A DNA stretch of 44,215 bases from an uncultured Clostridia bacterium (GCA_946543085.1 CAMNLM010000005.1:1-44215); one strand, 5' to 3'; counted from the stretch's first letter, positions 14,174 to 23,385 are shown. Numbers and translations: made by a program. The notes: generated from the sequence alone by a model not told the origin.

Positions 14174-14863
14174 ATGAAAAAAGTAGTAGCGTTTGTTCTG
14201 CTGCTGATTCTTTTCTGTAGCAGTTTGACCGCACAGGCAACCAGTCTTGACTTTGGTGAACTCTTCAACTCGGTATACAATTCTTCGTCGTCCGCAATGC
14301 CCCGCAGTTTTCACATGCCGGAAGAATTCTCTATCGTCTATGAGTATGTTGAGGAAGGAAAGTTCAAAGAAGTTTTGATGGAGAAGGACAAGAATGATAA
14401 CTATCATTATAAAGATCATGAAGACGAATTCCTGTTTGTGAAGGAAGGAAGAGGTTATAGAATCGCCATTGCTACCATGAACGGCTTTGTTTACAAAAAC
14501 AAAGACAAGTATGATTTCGATTACATAAAAGAGCTTACAAGCAAATTCTGGAAGTGTGCTGAGCCGCTGGAAGATTATCAAATGGGAACAACCACTGAAG
14601 AAGGATCCGGCAACATCTGCGGCAGAAAAACTAACAAATTCAAAGTCGAGCTTGGTTTGGGCTATAATCTGAACGGTCTAAATGTATCCATGAGTGATGC
14701 AACGTTCTATGAATTCGATGCAGAAACAGGGATTTGTATGGCATCAAGTAAGAAAGATAATATCAGCTATTTGGGCATGAATCTCAGTGATGGCGATAAT
14801 AGCGGATTTGAATGTATAAGCTTTGAAACGGATCGTATCGTCTTGCCGAAGGTCGATTCCTGA
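14174..14863 (+). CDS. Secreted protein, unknown, AT-rich island
   Basis: 229 residues with a clear signal peptide (MKKVVAFVLLLILFCSSLTA, then QA). The mature part has charged beta-type segments and two cysteines that could pair (CAEPLED and NICGRKTN). No family was recognised; the layout resembles small exported lipoprotein-carrier-like domains, but that is a guess. AGGGAGGA is 9 nt before the ATG. Codon use is AT-rich and unlike the flanking housekeeping genes, which suggests acquisition. It precedes a DUF4234-like gene by about 55 nt and probably shares its transcript. Confidence 0.8.
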   Translation: MKKVVAFVLLLILFCSSLTAQATSLDFGELFNSVYNSSSSAMPRSFHMPEEFSIVYEYVEEGKFKEVLMEKDKNDNYHYKDHEDEFLFVKEGRGYRIAIATMNGFVYKNKDKYDFDYIKELTSKFWKCAEPLEDYQMGTTTEEGSGNICGRKTNKFKVELGLGYNLNGLNVSMSDATFYEFDAETGICMASSKKDNISYLGMNLSDGDNSGFECISFETDRIVLPKVDS

Positions 14864-14919
14864 AGCGCAACTAAACTGGCAAAACTATTCTAATCATATA
14901 TGTAGAGAGGGCATTGACT

Positions 14920-15336
14920 GTGAAAACTAACAGGTCCTTGTTCAAACTGATCGTGTTCTCAATCTTGACAGTTGGCATTTACGATCTCTGGTTTTGGAGC
15001 CGTTATGCTAAGGACATGAATATCGTTTGCTCTGGTGATGGAAAGACCACCAGAGGAATCATTGTGCGAATCTTACTGGGCATACTGACCCTTGGTATCT
15101 ATGAGTTTATTTGGCTTTATAGTGCCGGTGAGCGAATTGCCAACAATTCCAGGGCTAAAGGGATTCCTTGCAATACAACAGGCGGTAATGTTTTGTTGTG
15201 GGATATCTTTGGCATCTTGATTATTATCGGCCCTTTCATCGCCATGTACAAGCTTATCGACGGATTGAATTCCCTGTGCAGTGCGTATAACCAGAACGGC
15301 AATGGTAGGCAATCCATTATAATCAACAATTATTGA
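14920..15336 (+). CDS. DUF4234-like small membrane protein
   Basis: The GTG at 14920, nine bases after AGAGAGG, is the better-spaced start (138 residues). A TTG six bases earlier is also possible. The protein has about three membrane segments: FKLIVFSILTVGIYDLWFWS, ILLGILTLGIYEFIWLY and LWDIFGILIIIGPFIAMY. The repeated LTVGIY/LTLGIYxxxWLY motif is typical of DUF4234 proteins. The polar tail ends with IINNY. Function is unknown. It shares the AT-rich composition and orientation of the upstream secreted protein. Confidence 0.82.
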   Translation: MKTNRSLFKLIVFSILTVGIYDLWFWSRYAKDMNIVCSGDGKTTRGIIVRILLGILTLGIYEFIWLYSAGERIANNSRAKGIPCNTTGGNVLLWDIFGILIIIGPFIAMYKLIDGLNSLCSAYNQNGNGRQSIIINNY

Positions 15337-15352
15337 CAGGCCATAGAAGCCA

Positions 15353-15425
15353 AGGACAGGGACTGCGGATGATTGTAAATCAGACAATTAAATAGGGGAA
15401 TTATCATCTGTCTTTTCCCTGTCTT
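15353..15425 (+). terminator. Possible terminator after the AT-rich island
   Basis: GGACAGGGA (15354-15362) can pair with TCCCTGTC (15416-15423), followed by TTTCCC. A smaller ATTGT/ACAAT hairpin sits inside. The loop is long, so the call is tentative. Confidence 0.35.
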
Positions 15426-15439
15426 TCCCACTCCGGTGA

Positions 15440-15468
15440 TTGACACCCCCCTCCACCTCTGCTACAAT
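15440..15468 (+). promoter_or_regulatory. Promoter of azlCD
   Basis: A perfect TTGACA (15440-15445), a 17-bp spacer and TACAAT (15463-15468). Transcription would begin at about 15475, at the foot of the hairpin described next. Confidence 0.8.
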
Positions 15469-15472
15469 TCCA

Positions 15473-15512
15473 ACCGCCGCCTGCTTTCACGCAACGCAGG
15501 CGGCGGTCTTTT
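15473..15512 (+). terminator. Hairpin with U-tract at the +1 of the azlC leader
   Basis: A perfect 12-bp stem ACCGCCGCCTGC/GCAGGCGGCGGT with an 11-nt loop, followed by CTTTTC. It looks like an intrinsic terminator but starts where the azlC promoter should initiate. It may instead shape or protect the 5' end, attenuate, or end upstream transcription. Confidence 0.7.
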
Positions 15513-15544
15513 CGTATTCAAGACAGACAGCGAGGCAAATCCTG

Positions 15545-16246
15545 ATGAAACGCGAATTATTTGTGAAAGGCGTCCGCCACGGCATGCCCATCGCCCTGGG
15601 CTACCTCTCGGTGTCCTTCGCCTTCGGCATCCAGGCCGTGGGGCTGGGCATGTCGCCGCTGCAGGCGGTGCTCATCTCCATGACCAACGTCACCAGCGCG
15701 GGCCAGCTCGCGGGCATCGAGCAGATTGCCCGGCTCGCGGCCCTCGTCGAGGTCGCCCTCACCCAGCTGACCATCAACCTCCGCTACGCCCTCATGAGCC
15801 TGTCCCTCTCCCAGAAGCTGGACGGCACCATGGGCACCCTGCAGCGGATGGTCTTCGCCTTCTGCAACACGGATGAAATCTTCGCCGTGGCCTCCAGCCA
15901 GCCGGGCAAGGTCGGCCGCGATTACCTCTACGGGCTGATGCTCTCGCCGTGGATCGGCTGGTCGCTGGGGACGCTCCTCGGCGCGGTGGCCGGGACGCTC
16001 CTGCCCATGTTCTTCCGCACGGCGCTTGGCATCGCCATCTACGGCATGTTTTTGGCCATCATCCTACCGCCCGCGCGGGAGAAGAAGAGCGTGCGCGGGG
16101 TGGTGCTGATCTCCGCCGCGCTGTCCGTGCTGTTCCGCTATGTGCCCTGGCTCAGCCGCGTCCCCGCGGGGTATGTCATCATCCTGTGCGCGGTCGCCGC
16201 GGCCTGCGTGGGCGCCGCCCTGTACCCTGTGGAGGAGGAAACCTGA
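15545..16246 (+). CDS. azlC: AzlC-family branched-chain amino acid exporter, large subunit
   Basis: AzlC and AzlD form an inner-membrane exporter of branched-chain amino acids and analogues. The start at ATG 15545 (GAGG about 10 nt upstream) gives 233 residues beginning MKRELFVKGVRHGMPIALGY, which matches the family. An earlier in-frame ATG lies upstream of the promoter and is not credible. Hydrophobic helices fill most of the length, with the motif SMTNVTSAGQLAGI. The last codon overlaps the azlD start (TGATG), so the two are coupled. No Lrp-type regulator is adjacent. Confidence 0.94.
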   Translation: MKRELFVKGVRHGMPIALGYLSVSFAFGIQAVGLGMSPLQAVLISMTNVTSAGQLAGIEQIARLAALVEVALTQLTINLRYALMSLSLSQKLDGTMGTLQRMVFAFCNTDEIFAVASSQPGKVGRDYLYGLMLSPWIGWSLGTLLGAVAGTLLPMFFRTALGIAIYGMFLAIILPPAREKKSVRGVVLISAALSVLFRYVPWLSRVPAGYVIILCAVAAACVGAALYPVEEET

Positions 16247-16590
16247 TGCGCTGGGATCTGTTTCTGCCCTATCTCGCGGTGATGGCCGTCGTCACCTACC
16301 TCATCCGCATGCTGCCGCTGACTGCCTTCCGGAAGCCGATCCGCAGCCGGTTCGTGCGTTCCTTCCTCTACTATGTGCCCTACGCGGTGCTCGCCGCGAT
16401 GACGATCCCCGACGTGCTGTATTCCACGGGATACGCGGCCGGGGGCAGCGCGCAGCCGCTGTGGTGCGCGCTGTGCGGGCTGGCGGTGGCGGTGGTGCTC
16501 GCCTGGAGGGGCAAGAGCCTCCTGACCGTCGCGGTCGCCGCGTGCGCGGGGGTTGCCGCCGCGCAGGGCGTGTTCCTGCTGATCGGATGA
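16246..16590 (+). CDS. azlD: AzlD-family branched-chain amino acid exporter, small subunit
   Basis: 114 residues and about four transmembrane helices: LFLPYLAVMAVVTYLIRMLP, FLYYVPYAVLAAMTIPDVLY, then two more. The TYLIRMLPLTAF segment is characteristic of AzlD. The start overlaps the azlC stop by one base and has GGAGGAGG upstream. It is the partner of AzlC. A GC-rich gap with hairpins (16620-16690) separates it from recJ. Confidence 0.93.
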   Translation: MRWDLFLPYLAVMAVVTYLIRMLPLTAFRKPIRSRFVRSFLYYVPYAVLAAMTIPDVLYSTGYAAGGSAQPLWCALCGLAVAVVLAWRGKSLLTVAVAACAGVAAAQGVFLLIG

Positions 16591-16774
16591 GCCCTTTCCC
16601 TCTGCGGCTTCCTGCCGGCAGCGGCGGTCTTGCGCCGCCGCTTTCGCGCCGCGGACAGCTTTTTGCCGGGGCGCTTCCCCGGCGCCGCGGGTTTTCAGCA
16701 GGGAGCCTCTGCCGTTCCCGCCGGATCCTTTCTGAAACTCGCTGAACTTTTCATTCCACCCGGAGGAATCCATC

Positions 16775-19198
16775 ATGCTGCAATTCAAGCTGCGGGCCGA
16801 GGTGAGCGGCAGGCCGGTGGGCCAGCTGCCGCCGGCCATCAGCGCCATCCTGCGCGCAAGGGGCATCGACTCGGAGGAAAAGGCCGAGCGCTTTTTGCGT
16901 CCGCGCCTGGAGCACCTCTATGACCCGCTGCTGATGCAGGGCATGGACCGGGCGGTGGCCATCATCCGGGAGGCCGCCGCCCAAAAAACGCCCACCGTGG
17001 TCTACGGCGATTACGACTGCGACGGCGTCTGCGCGGCGTCCATCCTGCTGGAGACCCTGCGCGATCTCGGCGCGGACGTGGAAGTCTACATTCCCGACCG
17101 CCACGCCGAGGGCTACGGCCTCAACCGCGAGGCCGTGCAGGCCCTCGCCGCCGAGGGCAAAAAGCTGCTGATCACCGTGGACTGCGGCATCACGAACCAC
17201 GGCGAGGTGCAGCTCGCGCAGACCCTCGGCATGACCGTCATCGTCACCGACCACCACGAGCCCGCGCCGACGCCCTCCCCCGCCGACGTCACGCTGAACC
17301 CGCTCCTGGGCAGCTATCCCTTCCGCCGGCTTTGCGGAGCCGGGGTCGCGCTGAAGCTGACGCAGGCGCTGCTCGGCATGGACGCGGTGAAGAAGCGCCT
17401 CGACCTCGCCGCGCTGGCGACGGTGGCCGACCTGGTGCCGCTCGCCGACGAGAACCGCGTCATCGTCCGCCTGGGGCTGGAGGCCATCGGCGCGACGGCC
17501 CGCCCGGGCCTGCGGGCCCTGATGACCCTCGCGGACGTGAAGCTGCCGGTCACGAGCGGCGCGGTCTCCTTCCGCCTCGCCCCGCGCATCAACACGGGCG
17601 GACGGCTGGCGAAGGCCCGGCCCTGCGTCGACCTGCTGACCACGCGGGACGCGGACGAGGCCAACCGCATCGCGGTCGAGCTGAACGAGATGAACGGCAC
17701 GCGGCAGACCATGCAGACCCAGATCACCCAGGCCGCCGAGGACGCCATGCGCACAGACGTCGATTTCTACAGCGACCGCGCCATCGTCGTGATGGGCGAG
17801 GGCTGGGAGAGCGGCGTCATCGGGCTGGCGGCGGGGCGCATCTGCGAGCGCTACCATTTCCCGACCATCGTGCTGAGCCGCGGCGATGAATACGCCGTGG
17901 GCTCCTGCCGCTCCATCGACGGCGTGGACATCCACCGCGCCCTGGTCGACTGCGACGAGGGCTGGAAGACCCTGCACGGAGAGCCGCTCTTCCTGCGCTA
18001 CGGCGGGCACACAGCGGCCGCCGGCCTCACCCTCCGCCCCGAGAGGCTCCCCGATTTCAAGCGCCTGCTGAATACCGCCATCGACGAACAGACGCGGGAC
18101 AATCCGCGCTGCTTCCTGCCCACGGTGGAATACGACTGGGACGCGCGCCTGCAGGACATGGACATGAACCTCGCCGAGGCGCTGGGGATGATCGAGCCGA
18201 CCGGCTTCGGCAACCCGGCCCCCGTGTTTCTCACGCGCGGCGCGGACGTGCAGTTCATGAAGCAGATCGGCCGCGATCTGAGCCACCTGCGCACCGCGCT
18301 CTACGAGGGCGACACCGTGCGGTATTGCGTCGGCTTCGGCATGGGGCACCTGGCGTCGCGCGGCCTGGGCAAGGTGGACGCCCTCTATGTCCCGGAGGTC
18401 AACGAGTTCAACGGCCAGCGCTCCGTGCAGCTGCAGCTGAAGGCGCTGGAGCCCGCCGAGGGCTCGGTCTCCTTCCCGCCGGATGATGTGATTTTCCGGG
18501 CGCTTTTGCAGGAAATTGCCCATATCGCGTCGAATGATATACAAATTACCGATGCTGCGGCCGCGCCCTCCGAAGGCGAGGCCCTGCCGGATGTCCGCAA
18601 GGCCCAGCTCCGCGCGATGACGGCCAGCGGACACGGCACGCTGATCATCGGCCACGAGGCGCGCCGCCTCGCCGACGTCTCCGCAGGTCTCCTGGCCGAC
18701 CGGGCCCTGGGCCGCGTGGAGGACGTGCGGGCGTTCAGCACCGTCCTGCTCTGTCCCGACCTCGGCAGCCTGCGCGACACCTGGCACGACATCGTGCTGG
18801 CGGACGGCGAGGCCCTGCCGGGAGAGGCGGAGGCGATCCGCGCCGCGTGCCCCCGCGCGAGGCTCTGGCGGATGGCGGAGAATCCCGTCCTCACCGAACA
18901 GCTGCGGGCGCTCGCGATGCCGAAGGAAGCCCTGCGCGCCCTCTACGTGGCGCTGCGCGCAATCCCCGGCGCGGCGCTGAGCGCCATCACCGGAGCCGCC
19001 GCCATGACGGAGGCGCAGGCGCTGACCGCCATGCGGGTGCTCAGCGAAATCGGCCTGATCGCCTGCGAGGAAGCCCCCTGGCAGTGGCGGATGCTCCCGG
19101 TGAAAAAGATCGGCCCGGAGAGCAGCCCGCTGTGGCGTTACCTGCAGCGGCTGGGTGCCGCGGCCTCCGGCTCCGCGCCGGACGCAGGCTGTTCCTGA
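16775..19198 (+). CDS. recJ: Single-stranded-DNA-specific exonuclease
   Basis: RecJ degrades single-stranded DNA 5' to 3' in recombination and mismatch or base-excision repair. The DHH phosphoesterase motifs are present: DYDCDG at 79-84, DCGIT near 136 and DHH at 159-161. NTGGRLAKA and the DHHA1 block around RYGGHTAAAGL follow. At 807 residues it has the long C-terminal extension of Bacillus-type RecJ rather than the 577-residue enterobacterial form. GGAGGA is 7 nt upstream of the ATG. The RelA/SpoT gene follows after 81 nt, an arrangement common in Firmicutes. Confidence 0.97.
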   Translation: MLQFKLRAEVSGRPVGQLPPAISAILRARGIDSEEKAERFLRPRLEHLYDPLLMQGMDRAVAIIREAAAQKTPTVVYGDYDCDGVCAASILLETLRDLGADVEVYIPDRHAEGYGLNREAVQALAAEGKKLLITVDCGITNHGEVQLAQTLGMTVIVTDHHEPAPTPSPADVTLNPLLGSYPFRRLCGAGVALKLTQALLGMDAVKKRLDLAALATVADLVPLADENRVIVRLGLEAIGATARPGLRALMTLADVKLPVTSGAVSFRLAPRINTGGRLAKARPCVDLLTTRDADEANRIAVELNEMNGTRQTMQTQITQAAEDAMRTDVDFYSDRAIVVMGEGWESGVIGLAAGRICERYHFPTIVLSRGDEYAVGSCRSIDGVDIHRALVDCDEGWKTLHGEPLFLRYGGHTAAAGLTLRPERLPDFKRLLNTAIDEQTRDNPRCFLPTVEYDWDARLQDMDMNLAEALGMIEPTGFGNPAPVFLTRGADVQFMKQIGRDLSHLRTALYEGDTVRYCVGFGMGHLASRGLGKVDALYVPEVNEFNGQRSVQLQLKALEPAEGSVSFPPDDVIFRALLQEIAHIASNDIQITDAAAAPSEGEALPDVRKAQLRAMTASGHGTLIIGHEARRLADVSAGLLADRALGRVEDVRAFSTVLLCPDLGSLRDTWHDIVLADGEALPGEAEAIRAACPRARLWRMAENPVLTEQLRALAMPKEALRALYVALRAIPGAALSAITGAAAMTEAQALTAMRVLSEIGLIACEEAPWQWRMLPVKKIGPESSPLWRYLQRLGAAASGSAPDAGCS

Positions 19199-19279
19199 CG
19201 CCGCCCCCATTTGCGGGCCGCCTTTCTCCCGGAGAAGGGCAAACGATTCTCAACGATCCTCCCGAAAGGAGGGAAGCAC

Positions 19280-21460
19280 ATGTATTCCACCTTTGAAGCA
19301 CTGCCGCTCGACCAGATCCTCGCGCGCGTGCAGAAATACAATCCCGGCGATGGCTACAAGCTGGTCGAGAAAGCGTACCATTTCGCCGAGCAGGCCCACG
19401 CGGGCCAGAAGCGCAAGAGCGGCGAGCCCTATTTTGTGCATCCCTGCTTTGTCGCAAGCATCCTCGCCGAGCTGATGATCGATCCGCCGACCATCGCCGC
19501 CGGCCTCCTGCACGACACCGTGGAGGACTGCGACAACGTCAGCCTGGAGGATCTCCAGCGCGAATTCGGCGACGAGGTTGCCCGCCTCGTCGACGGCGTG
19601 ACCAAGCTGAACAAGCTCGACTTCGCCAACCGCGAGGAGGCCCAGGCCGAGAGCCTGCGCAAGATGATCCTCGCCATGAGCAAGGACATCCGCGTCGTGC
19701 TCATCAAGCTGGCGGATCGCCTGCACAACATGCGCACGCTGAAATTCCAGAGTGAGGACCGCCAGAAGGCCATCGCCCGCGAGACGCTGGATATCTACGC
19801 TCCCCTCGCCCACCGCCTGGGCGTTTACGCCATCAAGCAGGAGCTGGAGGACCTCTCCCTGCGCTACCTCGACCCGGAGGGCTACCAGACCCTCGTGCAG
19901 AAGGTCGGCCTCAAGCGGCAGGAGCGCCAGCAGAACATCCGCATGGTCATCGACGAGCTCTCCGCGAAGCTCGACCAGACCAACATCCACTACGACATCG
20001 ACGGGCGTCCCAAGCACTTCTATTCCATCTACCGCAAGATGGTGCTGCAGCACAAGCCCTTCGAGCAGATCTATGACCTGATCGCCATCCGCGTGCTGGT
20101 CGACACCGTGCAGGACTGCTACACCGTCCTCGGCATTGTGCACACGCTGTGGAACCAGATTCCCGGCCGCTTCAAGGACTACATCTCCGTCCCCAAGGCG
20201 AACATGTACCAGTCCCTGCACACGACCGTCATCGGCGGGCGCAAGATGCCCTTCCCCTTCGAGGTGCAGATCCGCACCTACGAGATGCACCGCGTGGCCG
20301 AGTACGGCATCGCCGCCCACTGGCGCTACAAGGAAGGCGCGCACACCTCGGACGACCTGGACAACAAGCTCTTCTGGGTGCGGCAGATCCTCGACTGGCA
20401 GAGCGACACCCGCGACAGCAAGGAGTTTGTGGACACGCTGAAGACCGACCTCTTCTCCGAGGAAGTCTTTCTGTTCACGCCCAAGGGCGACGTCATCTCC
20501 ATGGTGAAGGGCGCGACGCCCCTCGACTTCGCCTACGCGATCCACTCCGGCGTCGGCAACCGCTGCGTCGGCGCGAAGGTCAACGGGCGCATCGTGCCGC
20601 TGGACACCGAGCTGCAGACCGGCGACCGCGTGGAGATCATGACCTCCGCCTCCAGCAAAGGCCCCTCCACGGACTGGCTGCGCATCTGCAAGACCGCGCA
20701 GGCCAAGGCCAAGATCCGCCAGTACCTCAAGAAGGAGCTGCGCACGGAGAACGTGGAGCTCGGCCGCTCCATGGTGGACCGCGAATGCCGCCACCGCAAC
20801 ATGGTGCTGGGCGACCTGCTCAAGCCGGAGTTCTACGAGCCCATCCTCCGGAAGTACGGCTTCCAGGAGCTGGACGACATCTTCGCCGCGGTCGGCTACG
20901 GCGGCATGACCTCCGCCTACGTGGTGACCCGCCTGATGGACGAGCAGCGGCTCAAGGAGCCCGCTGCCCCGAAGATCGAGGAAGCCCCGACGCGCAAGCC
21001 GACCGGCCACGTCAGCCACGGCATCATCCTGCAGAGCGACGAGGACATGGACATTCCCGTGCGCTTCGCCAAGTGCTGCTCCCCCGTGCCGGGGGACGAG
21101 ATCGTCGGCTACATCACGCGCGGCCGCGGCGTGACCATTCACAAGGCCGAGTGCCCCAATGTGATCCACGGCGAGACCGAGCGCCAGGTCCGGGTCGCCT
21201 GGGCGGACACGGAGGTCGGCAGCTTCTGCGTCTCCATCAAGATCATGGCCTACGACCACGTCGGCCTTCTGGGCGAGGTGACCAGCTACATCGGCGAGCT
21301 GGGCGTGCCGATCCGCAACGCCTCCACCGCCATCGACCGCAACAAGATCGCCACCATCCGCCTGGTGCTGGAGGTCCGCTCCCGCGAGCAGATGGACAGC
21401 GTCATCAAGCAGCTGCAGCGCCGCCAGGACGTCATGGACGTCTTCCGGGTGACGGGCTGA
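19280..21460 (+). CDS. relA: Bifunctional (p)ppGpp synthetase/hydrolase
   Basis: A RelA/SpoT homologue that makes and degrades the stringent-response alarmone (p)ppGpp. The start at ATG 19280 with AAGGAGGG gives 726 residues. Domains: HD hydrolase about 30-200 (LLHDTVEDC with H78-D79), synthetase about 230-370 (GRFKDYISVPKANMYQSLH), TGS about 390-455, a helical region, and a C-terminal ACT domain about 650-724. The RxKD-type synthetase motif and intact HD residues point to a bifunctional enzyme. The downstream SpoIID-like gene is 45 nt away with no terminator between. Confidence 0.97.
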   Translation: MYSTFEALPLDQILARVQKYNPGDGYKLVEKAYHFAEQAHAGQKRKSGEPYFVHPCFVASILAELMIDPPTIAAGLLHDTVEDCDNVSLEDLQREFGDEVARLVDGVTKLNKLDFANREEAQAESLRKMILAMSKDIRVVLIKLADRLHNMRTLKFQSEDRQKAIARETLDIYAPLAHRLGVYAIKQELEDLSLRYLDPEGYQTLVQKVGLKRQERQQNIRMVIDELSAKLDQTNIHYDIDGRPKHFYSIYRKMVLQHKPFEQIYDLIAIRVLVDTVQDCYTVLGIVHTLWNQIPGRFKDYISVPKANMYQSLHTTVIGGRKMPFPFEVQIRTYEMHRVAEYGIAAHWRYKEGAHTSDDLDNKLFWVRQILDWQSDTRDSKEFVDTLKTDLFSEEVFLFTPKGDVISMVKGATPLDFAYAIHSGVGNRCVGAKVNGRIVPLDTELQTGDRVEIMTSASSKGPSTDWLRICKTAQAKAKIRQYLKKELRTENVELGRSMVDRECRHRNMVLGDLLKPEFYEPILRKYGFQELDDIFAAVGYGGMTSAYVVTRLMDEQRLKEPAAPKIEEAPTRKPTGHVSHGIILQSDEDMDIPVRFAKCCSPVPGDEIVGYITRGRGVTIHKAECPNVIHGETERQVRVAWADTEVGSFCVSIKIMAYDHVGLLGEVTSYIGELGVPIRNASTAIDRNKIATIRLVLEVRSREQMDSVIKQLQRRQDVMDVFRVTG

Positions 21461-21505
21461 AACGGGCGCTCATCAAGCTTCTATCATCAAGGAGGCATAT
21501 CCGCA

Positions 21506-23287
21506 ATGAAGAAACTGCTTTCGCTCATGTTGGCATGCCTCCTTTTATGCGCCGTTTTCCCGCTCCCCGCCGGCGGCGGAACGGCCCGCGCCGCGGGCGA
21601 CGTGCAGACCGTGCGCATCTATCTGCAGCGCCTGGGTCTCACCGACCGCGCCGACCTCATCCTGGACGGCAGCTACCTGTGCGAGGCCGACAGGGTCTCC
21701 ATGCACTTCCCGCGCGGAACGGAGCTGGTGGTGCAGGTGAACGGAAGCCAGCTCCTGCTCGCCGCGCAGAGCATCAGCATCCGCGTGGAAGGCGCGCTGC
21801 GCCTCACCCGCACCAGCCCGGAAAGCGGCGGCGAGCCCGGCGGCATCCGCTTCCGGCGCGGCGGCTCGCTCTATCCGGGCAATCTGACCCTCACCGTCCA
21901 GAACGGCCAGCTCATGCCGGTGCTCGCCATCGGCGTGGAAGATTACCTGCTCGGCGTCGTGCCCCATGAGATGAGCGACAGCTTTCCGCTGGAGGCCCTG
22001 AAGGCCCAGGCGATCTGCGCCCGCACCTATGCCCTCAGCAGCGTCGACAGGACCCGCGCCTGGGACATGACCGACACCACCTCGGATCAGGTTTTCTACG
22101 GGGTGGATGAGCGCAACACCCGCGCCGCCCGCGCCGTGAGCGAGACGCGCGGCATCGTCGGCATGTACAGGGGCAAGCTCGCCACCTGCTATTACGCCGC
22201 GAGCAACGGCGGCCAGACCGACCTGGTCGAGAACGTCTGGAGCGGCCGCGGCGACTGGGGCTATTTCAGGATGGTGGACGACCCCTACGACCTGGAGAAT
22301 CCGGAGAGCCCCGTGCGCCGCGCCACCCTGCGAAGGGACGCCGACGGCCTGCCGGACGCCTTCACCGCCATCCTCTGCAACTACATGGCGAAGGAGATGA
22401 TCCGCCAGGGCTTCGAGCCGCAGCCGGACTGTTTCCGCGTGGACGCCATCGACGCCGTCTCCGTCGGGCACGCGCGCTATCCCGCGCCGAGCCGCTTTTA
22501 CGATCAGGTGACGCTGACCATCCGCTGGTCGGGCCGCGGCTACCGCCGGGAGCTGCCCGTCACCCGCGTGGACGAGGAGGACCTGACCCTCTTCGGGACG
22601 CCCGAGCCGACCGAAGCCGCGCCGACCGAGCCCGCCGCGACGGAGGCGCCCCGGCTGAGCGCCTTCCTGCCCGCTGACGACCCGACGACCCTGACCCTGC
22701 CCATCTTCCCCGAAGTCCTGCGCGCGCTGAATCTCTCCATCGCGGGCTCGGACAACGAGCTGATCACCGTCGTGGAGCAGAGCGACGCCTTCGTGCTGGA
22801 GAGCCGGCGCTTCGGCCACGGGGTGGGCATGAGCCAGCGCGGCGCGCAGTGGATGGCCGGAAAATACGGCAAGACCTTCGACGAGATCCTCGCGTTCTAT
22901 TATCCCGGCATGCAGCTGATGGTCGGCGGCACGGACGACCGGCCTCTGCCCACGCCCGACCCGCTGCTGTTCTATTCGCCCGCGCCGGCGGCCACCGCGA
23001 CCCCACGGCCCACGCTGATGCCCGTCACGCGAAAGAGCGGCGACCCCGCGGACGCGTGGCTCGCCTCCGTGGAGCTGATCGACGATGACAGCAGCCTGAA
23101 CCTGCGCGCCGAGCCCACGCAGATCGGCGAGATTCTGATGCGGCTGTACAAGCACCAGCGGCTGCTCGTGCTGGAGACCTGCGAGGACCCGAACTGGGTG
23201 CATGTAAGAACGGATTCCGTGGAAGGGTATGTGATGGTGAGGTTTTTGGAGGAGGTTTCCTCCCAGGAGTCCGGCGCGAAGCAGTAA
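21506..23287 (+). CDS. SpoIID/LytB-domain envelope protein with C-terminal SH3 domain
   Basis: 593 residues. The N-terminal signal peptide ends near residue 30. A SpoIID/LytB domain (about 145-470) includes LEALKAQAICARTYAL, CYYAASNGGQT and GHGVGMSQRGAQWMAGKYGK. SpoIID itself is a lytic transglycosylase acting on peptidoglycan during engulfment. A Thr/Pro-rich linker (PTEAAPTEPAATEAP) interrupts the domain, and a second linker leads to an SH3b-type domain (about 525-585: SLNLRAEPTQIGEIL). The long modular form suggests a vegetative wall-lytic or amidase-enhancer role rather than SpoIID proper. AAGGAGG lies upstream. Confidence 0.9.
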   Translation: MKKLLSLMLACLLLCAVFPLPAGGGTARAAGDVQTVRIYLQRLGLTDRADLILDGSYLCEADRVSMHFPRGTELVVQVNGSQLLLAAQSISIRVEGALRLTRTSPESGGEPGGIRFRRGGSLYPGNLTLTVQNGQLMPVLAIGVEDYLLGVVPHEMSDSFPLEALKAQAICARTYALSSVDRTRAWDMTDTTSDQVFYGVDERNTRAARAVSETRGIVGMYRGKLATCYYAASNGGQTDLVENVWSGRGDWGYFRMVDDPYDLENPESPVRRATLRRDADGLPDAFTAILCNYMAKEMIRQGFEPQPDCFRVDAIDAVSVGHARYPAPSRFYDQVTLTIRWSGRGYRRELPVTRVDEEDLTLFGTPEPTEAAPTEPAATEAPRLSAFLPADDPTTLTLPIFPEVLRALNLSIAGSDNELITVVEQSDAFVLESRRFGHGVGMSQRGAQWMAGKYGKTFDEILAFYYPGMQLMVGGTDDRPLPTPDPLLFYSPAPAATATPRPTLMPVTRKSGDPADAWLASVELIDDDSSLNLRAEPTQIGEILMRLYKHQRLLVLETCEDPNWVHVRTDSVEGYVMVRFLEEVSSQESGAKQ

Positions 23288-23345
23288 GCGTGAGAGGACG
23301 CGTTTCCCGCCCGCTCTCTGCGGACGTTGGCTGCCCCTCCCCCAA

Positions 23346-23377
23346 CCCCTCCCCGCCAGGCGGGGAGGGGCGCTTTT
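23346..23377 (+). terminator. REP-like palindrome copy 3, probable terminator of the SpoIID-like gene
   Basis: Arms CCCCTCCCCGCC (23346-23357) and GGCGGGGAGGGG (23359-23370) are followed by CGCTTTT. The preceding GCCCCTCCCCCAA matches the flank of the other copies. It can end transcription of the plus-strand gene upstream. Confidence 0.75.
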
Positions 23378-23385
23378 AGGTTGAA

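Noticed and set aside
9003-15336. A complete anti-phage defence island
   Set aside because: No restriction, Abi, CBASS, retron or similar effector is recognisable. The XRE/ImmA pair is better explained as phage lysogeny control, and the secreted/membrane pair has no defence domain that I can identify.
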